Below are positions 59,356 to 64,000 of a DNA stretch of 64,000 bases, piece after piece (positions within the stretch are counted from its first letter, which is position 1; every line of letters starts with the position of its first letter). Position numbers and translations under genes: made by a program. The DNA is from Mycobacterium scrofulaceum (GTDB lineage: Bacteria; Actinomycetota; Actinomycetes; Mycobacteriales; Mycobacteriaceae), in NCBI RefSeq assembly GCF_001667885.1, contig NZ_LZJW01000179.1:1-64000 (forward strand), given 5' to 3'. Under the pieces are notes generated by a model, which saw only the letters and a program-made list of their open reading frames with translations, did not search any database and was not told the origin of the DNA.

Positions 59356-59787
59356 ATGGCCGAACTGAACACCCGCGTGAAGCGCTGGCGCACAGCCCTT
59401 CACGTCTCCGTGTCGGCATTGCTGGTCACCACCCTCGGGCTCGCCGTCGCCCCGGTGGCTCGTGCGGCTGCGCCCGCCTCGGCGACGCTGTCGGTCGAAC
59501 ACGCGTGGCAGACCGGTTTCATCGCGAACTTCACCGTCACCAACTTGAGCTTGGTGCCGCTCAACGATTGGCGGATCGACTTCGACATGCCGGCGGGACA
59601 ATCCGTCCTGCACACGTGGAACAGCAACGTCACCCAATCGGGCACCCACTACACCCTCACCCCCGCGAACTGGAATCGCAGCATTGCGCCCGGCGGTTCG
59701 GCCACGGGCGGCATGAGGGGCGTGCTGGTCGGTTCCTTCACGCCACCGTCGAACTGCGTGCTCAACGGCCAAGTTCCCTGCACCTAG
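59356..59787 (+). CDS. Secreted CBM2 carbohydrate-binding protein (Rv1987-like)
   Basis: A 143-residue secreted protein: signal peptide with hydrophobic core SVSALLVTTLGLAVAPVARA and mature family-2 carbohydrate-binding module. Conserved Trp residues appear in HAWQTGFIANFTVTN, LNDWRIDFDMP, HTWNSNV and ANWNRSIAPGG, the cellulose/chitin-binding pattern, and one Cys pair closes the domain. There is no catalytic domain. It resembles M. tuberculosis Rv1987. It may bind chitin or host glycans. Confidence 0.88.
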   Translation: MAELNTRVKRWRTALHVSVSALLVTTLGLAVAPVARAAAPASATLSVEHAWQTGFIANFTVTNLSLVPLNDWRIDFDMPAGQSVLHTWNSNVTQSGTHYTLTPANWNRSIAPGGSATGGMRGVLVGSFTPPSNCVLNGQVPCT

Positions 59788-59957
59788 GGGCGATTGCGCG
59801 CTGAGGGTCGACGCTGCGACGCCGCGGCCGGCTCCCTCCAGGTCGGTGGGCGACGTCACGTCAACTCCCCGCCGAGACGCCTGGGACGGGTGGGGCGTAG
59901 CGGGCGATCCGGGGCGACGCGTTCGGGCCCCGCGCCGCCGCCCCACGACAGAGGTGC

Positions 59958-59963
59958 TACGCT
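59958..59963 (+). promoter_or_regulatory. Putative extended -10 of the pyr operon
   Basis: TGCTACGCT (TG-N-TACGCT) resembles an extended -10 and lies about 17 bp before the PyrR-binding leader. Confidence 0.4.
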
Positions 59964-59979
59964 GCCGGGCAGTCGACAT

Positions 59980-60012
59980 CCTTTAACGATCCGTCCGGCG
60001 AGGCGGAGAAGG
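59980..60012 (+). promoter_or_regulatory. PyrR-binding leader RNA
   Basis: The segment contains TTTAACGATCCGTCC, then GGCGAGGCGGAGAAGG, closely resembling the conserved PyrR-binding loop of other bacteria. CCTT at its start pairs with AAGG at its end, with an upper CCGTCC/GGCGG stem. The AAGGAGGT ribosome site of pyrR overlaps its 3' end, so bound PyrR would hide it. Translational repression of this kind was shown in M. smegmatis. Confidence 0.8.
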
Positions 60013-60026
60013 AGGTCAAGTCTCGC

Positions 60027-60605
60027 ATGGGTGCTGTGGACGAGAGCGGCTCAGGCCGCGGGTCCCGGGAACTGATGTCGGCGGCCGACGTGGGTCGCAC
60101 CATTTCCCGTATCGCACATCAGATCATTGAAAAGACCGCGTTGGATGACGCGAGCCGGTCCGCGCCGCGCGTGGTCCTGTTGGGCATCCCGACCCGCGGC
60201 GTGATCCTGGCCGAGCGGCTGGCCACCCACATCGCCGAATTCAGCGGCGTGGAAGTGGGCCACGGGGGCCTCGACATCACCTTGTACCGCGACGATTTGA
60301 TGCAGAAGCCGCCGCGGCCGCTGGAGGCCACGTCGATCCCGGCCGGCGGCATCGACGACGCGCTGGTCATCCTCATCGACGACGTGCTGTACTCCGGGCG
60401 CTCGGTGCGCTCGGCGCTGGACGCGCTGCGCGACGTCGGCCGCCCGCGGGCGGTGCAGCTCGCGGTGCTGGTCGACCGCGGCCACCGCGAGCTGCCGCTG
60501 CGCGCCGACTACGTCGGCAAGAACGTCCCGACGTCCCGCAGCGAGAGCGTGCACGTGCTGCTCAGCGAGCAGGACGGGCGCGACGCGGTGGTGATCTCCC
60601 GATGA
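60027..60605 (+). CDS. pyrR: Bifunctional pyr operon regulator / uracil phosphoribosyltransferase
   Basis: A 192-residue PRTase-fold regulator that binds pyr leader RNA when UMP is abundant. PRPP motif ALVILIDDVLYSGRSVR and IPTRGVILAERL are diagnostic. ATG 60027 has AAGGAGGT upstream, 10 nt spacing. First gene of pyrR-pyrB-pyrC-Rv1382-carA, all joined by 4-nt overlaps. Confidence 0.97.
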   Translation: MGAVDESGSGRGSRELMSAADVGRTISRIAHQIIEKTALDDASRSAPRVVLLGIPTRGVILAERLATHIAEFSGVEVGHGGLDITLYRDDLMQKPPRPLEATSIPAGGIDDALVILIDDVLYSGRSVRSALDALRDVGRPRAVQLAVLVDRGHRELPLRADYVGKNVPTSRSESVHVLLSEQDGRDAVVISR

Positions 60606-61558
60606 CCCGTCACCTGCTGGCCGCCGGCGACCTGAGCCGCGACGAGGCCACCGCCATCCTCGACGACGCCGACCGCTTCGCCCAGGCGCTGGTGGGCCGC
60701 GAGATCAAGAAGCTGCCCACCCTGCGCGGGCGCACCGTCATCACCATGTTCTACGAGAACTCCACCCGCACCCGGGTGTCGTTCGAGGTGGCCGGCAAGT
60801 GGATGAGCGCCGACGTCATCAACGTCAGCGCCTCCGGATCGTCGGTGGGCAAGGGTGAGTCGCTGCGCGACACCGCGCTGACCCTGCGGGCGGCCGGCGC
60901 CGACGCGCTGATCATCCGCCACCCGGCGTCGGGCGCGGCGCACCTGCTCGCCGACTGGACCGGCAGCGCGAACGACGGCCCCTCGGTGATCAACGCCGGG
61001 GACGGCACCCACGAGCACCCGACGCAGGCACTGCTCGACGCCTTGACGATTCGTCAGCGGCTCGGCGGCATCGAGGGACGGCGCGTCGTGATCGTCGGCG
61101 ACATCCTGCACAGCCGGGTCGCCCGGTCCAACGTCATGCTGCTGCACACGCTGGGCGCCGAGGTGGTGCTGGTCGCGCCGCCGACACTGTTGCCGGTCGG
61201 GGTGGACGGCTGGCCGGTCACCGTCGCGGGCGACTTTGACGCCGAGCTGCCCGCCGCCGACGCGGTGCTGATGCTGCGGGTGCAGGCCGAGCGCATGAAC
61301 GGCGGCTTCTTCCCGTCGGTGCGCGAATACTCGTCGCGTTACGGGCTGTCCGATCGCCGCCAGGCGATGCTGCCCGGCCACGCCGTGGTGATGCACCCGG
61401 GCCCGATGCTGCGCGGCATGGAGATCGCATCGTCGGTGGCCGACTCGTCGCAATCGGCCGTGCTGCAACAGGTTTCCAACGGCGTGCACGTGCGCATGGC
61501 GGTGCTGTTCCACGTCCTCGTCGGCGCGGAGTCGGCCGGAAGTGAGGGGGCGGCGTGA
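60602..61558 (+). CDS. pyrB: Aspartate carbamoyltransferase catalytic subunit
   Basis: A 318-residue enzyme joining carbamoyl phosphate and aspartate, the first committed step of pyrimidine synthesis. The carbamoyl-phosphate motif YENSTRTRVSFE, the Lys/Ser loop SSVGKGES, HPTQALLDALTI and the aspartate-binding LRVQAERM are intact. No regulatory subunit gene is present, as usual in actinobacteria. ATG overlaps pyrR. Confidence 0.97.
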   Translation: MTRHLLAAGDLSRDEATAILDDADRFAQALVGREIKKLPTLRGRTVITMFYENSTRTRVSFEVAGKWMSADVINVSASGSSVGKGESLRDTALTLRAAGADALIIRHPASGAAHLLADWTGSANDGPSVINAGDGTHEHPTQALLDALTIRQRLGGIEGRRVVIVGDILHSRVARSNVMLLHTLGAEVVLVAPPTLLPVGVDGWPVTVAGDFDAELPAADAVLMLRVQAERMNGGFFPSVREYSSRYGLSDRRQAMLPGHAVVMHPGPMLRGMEIASSVADSSQSAVLQQVSNGVHVRMAVLFHVLVGAESAGSEGAA

Positions 61559-62847
61559 GCGTGCTGATTCGCGGGGTCCGGCTGTACGGCGAGGGCGACC
61601 GGGTCGACGTGCTGGTCGATGACGGCCAGATCGCCGACATCGGCGCGGAGCTGGCGGTCCCCGACACCGCCGACGTCATCGACGCGACCGGGCAGGTGTT
61701 GCTGCCCGGGTTCGTCGACCTGCACACCCATCTGCGCGAGCCCGGCCGCGAATACGCCGAGGACATCGAAACCGGCTCGGCCGCAGCGGCTCTGGGCGGG
61801 TACACGGCGGTGTTCGCGATGGCCAACACCAATCCCGTCGCCGACAGTCCGGTGGTCACCGACCACGTCTGGCACCGCGGCCAGCAGGTCGGCCTCGTCG
61901 ACGTCCACCCGGTCGGCGCCGTCACCGTCGGGCTGGCCGGCACCGAGCTCACCGAGATGGGCATGATGGCGGCCGGGGCCGCGCAGGTGCGGATGTTCTC
62001 CGACGACGGCGTCTGTGTGCACGACCCGCTGGTGATGCGCCGCGCCCTCGAGTACGCCACCGGCCTGGGCGTGCTGATCGCCCAGCACGCCGAGGAACCC
62101 CGGCTGACCGTCGGCGCCGTGGCCCACGAGGGACCCGCCGCCGCCCGGCTCGGACTCTCGGGATGGCCGCGGGCCGCCGAGGAATCGATCGTCGCCCGCG
62201 ACGCGCTGCTGGCGCGCGACGCCGGCGCCCGCGTGCACATCTGCCACGCGTCCACCGCGGGCACCGTCGAGCTGCTGAAATGGGCCAAGGAGCAAGGCAT
62301 CTCGATCACCGCCGAGGTCACCCCGCATCACCTGCTGCTCGACGACAGCAGGCTGGCCACCTACGACGGGCGCAACCGGGTCAACCCGCCGCTGCGGGAA
62401 GCCGCCGACGCGGTTGCGCTGCGTCAGGCCCTGGCCGACGGCGTTATCGACTGCGTGGCCACCGACCATGCCCCGCACGCCGAGCACGAGAAGTGCGTGG
62501 AATTCGCCGCGGCGCGTCCCGGCATGCTGGGCCTGCAGACCGCGCTGTCGGTCGTGGTGCACACGATGGTGACGCCGGGGCTGTTGACGTGGCGCGACGT
62601 CGCGCGGGTGATGAGCGAAAACCCCGCGCGCATCGTCGGGCTGCCCGATCACGGCCGCCCGCTGGAGGTGGGGGAGCCGGCCAACCTGACGGTGGTCGAC
62701 CCCGAAGCCAACTGGACCGTCGCCGGGTCCGACCTGGCCAGCCGGTCGGCCAACACGCCGTTCGAGTCGATGGCCCTGCCGGCCACCGTGACGGCGACCC
62801 TGCTGCGGGGCAAGGTCACCGCTCGAGACGGGAAGTGCCCGGCATGA
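61555..62847 (+). CDS. pyrC: Dihydroorotase
   Basis: A 430-residue class I dihydroorotase, cyclising carbamoyl aspartate. Zinc ligands are in FVDLHTHLREPG, HICHAST and HHLLLDD, and the catalytic Asp in ATDHAPHAEHEK. Length is typical of type I enzymes. GTG overlaps the pyrB stop. Confidence 0.97.
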   Translation: MSVLIRGVRLYGEGDRVDVLVDDGQIADIGAELAVPDTADVIDATGQVLLPGFVDLHTHLREPGREYAEDIETGSAAAALGGYTAVFAMANTNPVADSPVVTDHVWHRGQQVGLVDVHPVGAVTVGLAGTELTEMGMMAAGAAQVRMFSDDGVCVHDPLVMRRALEYATGLGVLIAQHAEEPRLTVGAVAHEGPAAARLGLSGWPRAAEESIVARDALLARDAGARVHICHASTAGTVELLKWAKEQGISITAEVTPHHLLLDDSRLATYDGRNRVNPPLREAADAVALRQALADGVIDCVATDHAPHAEHEKCVEFAAARPGMLGLQTALSVVVHTMVTPGLLTWRDVARVMSENPARIVGLPDHGRPLEVGEPANLTVVDPEANWTVAGSDLASRSANTPFESMALPATVTATLLRGKVTARDGKCPA

Positions 62848-63353
62848 ACTCAGGCACGCTGGTGGGGTCGCTCATCTTCGCGGCCGTGCTGGTGGTGGTG
62901 ATCGCGGTGGTCATCCAGCTGATGATGCGCAGCTGGCGGCGTCGCTCGGAGCGGCAGGAGGAGCTGATCGGCGACCTGCCCGACGTACCCGACCAGGTGG
63001 GCGCGGCGCTGATCACCACCCGCGGCCACTATTGCGGTTCCATGATGGCGCCGGGCTGGCACGAGCGGATCGCCGCCGGCGACTTGGGTTTTCGCAGCAA
63101 GGCGGTGCTGACCCGCTACGCAGGTGGAATCATGGTGGAACGCCTACGGGCTCAACCGATTTGGATTCCGAAAGACGCGGTCACCGGCATTCGCATGGAA
63201 CGCAGCATGGGCGGCAGGGCCACGGCGCGGATCGGGATCTTGGCGATTCGGTGGCGGCTGCCGTCGGGAGTCGAGATCGACACCGGCTTTCGGGCGAATC
63301 ACCGCGAGGAATACACCGAGTGGCTGGAGTCCCAGCAGGAGGGAGCCGCGTGA
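62844..63353 (+). CDS. PH-like membrane protein (Rv1382-like)
   Basis: A 169-residue protein: one N-terminal transmembrane helix (LIFAAVLVVVIAVVIQLMM) followed by a soluble beta-rich domain (ALITTRGHYCGSM, GIMVERLRAQPIWIPKDAVTGI) like the PH-type fold. It sits between pyrC and carA with 4-nt overlaps, as Rv1382 does in M. tuberculosis; the reason for its place in the pyr operon is unknown. Confidence 0.87.
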   Translation: MNSGTLVGSLIFAAVLVVVIAVVIQLMMRSWRRRSERQEELIGDLPDVPDQVGAALITTRGHYCGSMMAPGWHERIAAGDLGFRSKAVLTRYAGGIMVERLRAQPIWIPKDAVTGIRMERSMGGRATARIGILAIRWRLPSGVEIDTGFRANHREEYTEWLESQQEGAA

Positions 63354-64000
63354 ACAACAAAGCACTGCTCGTACTCGAAGACGGGCGCGTCTTCACCGGC
63401 ACGCCGTTCGGCAAGATCGGCCAAACGCTCGGCGAGGCCGTCTTTTCCACCGGCATGTCCGGCTACCAGGAGACGCTGACCGATCCCAGCTATCACCGGC
63501 AGATCGTGGTCGCCACCGCGCCGCAGATCGGCAACACCGGCTGGAACACCGAGGACGCGGAGAGCCGCGGCGACAAGATCTGGGTCGCCGGCTATGCGGT
63601 GCGCGACCCGTCGCCGCGGGCGTCCAACTGGCGCGCCACCGGCACGCTGGAGGACGAACTGGTGCGCCAGCACATCGTCGGGATCGCCGGCATCGACACC
63701 CGCGCGGTGGTGCGCCACCTGCGCACCCGCGGATCGATGAAGGCCGGAGTCTTCTCGGGAGACGCGCTCGCCGACCCCGACGAACTGGTGCGGCGGGTGC
63801 GCGGACAGCAGTCGATGCTGGGCGCCGACCTGGCCGGCGAGGTCAGCACGCCGGAGGCTTACGTCGTGGAACCCGAAGGCCCGCAACGGTTCACGGTGGT
63901 CGCGCTGGACCTGGGGATCAAGACCAACACGCCGCGCAACTTCGCCCGCCGCGGGGTCCGCAGCCACGTGCTGCCCTCGTCGACCTCCTTCGCCCAGATC
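63350..64000 (+). CDS. carA: Carbamoyl-phosphate synthase small subunit, 3' end beyond window
   Basis: The first 217 codons of CarA, which supplies ammonia from glutamine to CarB. The N-terminal domain is recognised by LEDGRVFTGTPFG, GYQETLTDPSYHRQIV, GIDTRAVVRHLRTRG and VVALDLGIKTN, the start of the glutaminase domain. The catalytic Cys lies beyond the window. GTG 63350 has AGGAGGG upstream and overlaps the previous gene. Confidence 0.96.
   Translation, partial: MNNKALLVLEDGRVFTGTPFGKIGQTLGEAVFSTGMSGYQETLTDPSYHRQIVVATAPQIGNTGWNTEDAESRGDKIWVAGYAVRDPSPRASNWRATGTLEDELVRQHIVGIAGIDTRAVVRHLRTRGSMKAGVFSGDALADPDELVRRVRGQQSMLGADLAGEVSTPEAYVVEPEGPQRFTVVALDLGIKTNTPRNFARRGVRSHVLPSSTSFAQI

Noticed and set aside
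1..64000. tRNA, rRNA, CRISPR or insertion sequences
   Set aside because: No cloverleaf-like segment, rRNA stretch, regularly spaced short repeats with spacers, or transposase frame was recognised by eye. A covariance-model search could still find a small RNA.

Overview
The window is about 64 kb of high-GC DNA from a slow-growing-type, non-tuberculous Mycobacterium. The evidence is very GC-rich coding sequence with many GTG starts, F420-type and 13E12-family proteins, a mycobacterial SOS box, and gene order that, from memory of the M. tuberculosis H37Rv map, follows Rv2578c to Rv2531c almost gene for gene before joining a pyrimidine cluster equivalent to Rv1379-Rv1383. The species cannot be fixed from the sequence alone. 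No rRNA, tRNA, CRISPR array or intact insertion sequence was seen.

Region 1 (1-13.4 kb). The window opens in the last 72 codons of a cytochrome P450. It continues with an SOS-controlled radical SAM protein, a Tat-exported purple-acid-phosphatase-like enzyme, a small secreted protein, an MFS exporter, a membrane-anchored zinc metallopeptidase, an SRPBCC protein and a ketopantoate-reductase-like protein. Then come aspS with a downstream F420-type flavoprotein, a FUSC membrane protein, a YjbR-like protein, and the transglutaminase/zinc-peptidase pair (Rv2569c/Rv2568c type).

Region 2 (13.4-19.0 kb) is an accessory insert: a membrane protein, a 13E12 HNH protein, a hydrolase/fumarylacetoacetase-fold/TetR module with two near-identical operators, and a 56-bp tandem repeat. 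Region 3 (19.0-25.0 kb) holds the ATP-grasp/alpha-E protein and the very large transglutaminase. With the pair before the insert, these form a predicted peptide synthesis or modification system of unknown product.

Region 4 (25.1-44.9 kb) is conserved housekeeping: rarA, alaS-ruvX-mltG-aroE, a small prepilin-peptidase-like gene, the chorismate operon aroC-aroK-aroB-aroQ, pepQ, efp, nusB and a large PLP amino-acid decarboxylase. Most neighbours overlap by 1-8 nt.

Region 5 (44.9-56.4 kb) is accessory. A histidine kinase and a response regulator converge and overlap at their 3' ends, and the regulator shares an operon with a DUF347 membrane protein. Matching 11-bp-spaced direct repeats lie upstream of both transcription units. 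Next is a coupled operon: a GntR regulator, a two-cluster ferredoxin, a sulfonate/nitrate-type ABC transporter, and an AprA/fumarate-reductase-like flavoprotein carrying a HEAT-repeat tail. This is the best candidate for an undescribed metabolic system in the window.

Region 6 (56.4-64 kb) has a GNAT enzyme, a serine beta-lactamase-like hydrolase, an anti-anti-sigma factor and a secreted CBM2 protein. It ends with the pyrR-pyrB-pyrC-Rv1382-carA operon, preceded by a recognisable PyrR-binding leader; carA runs off the end.
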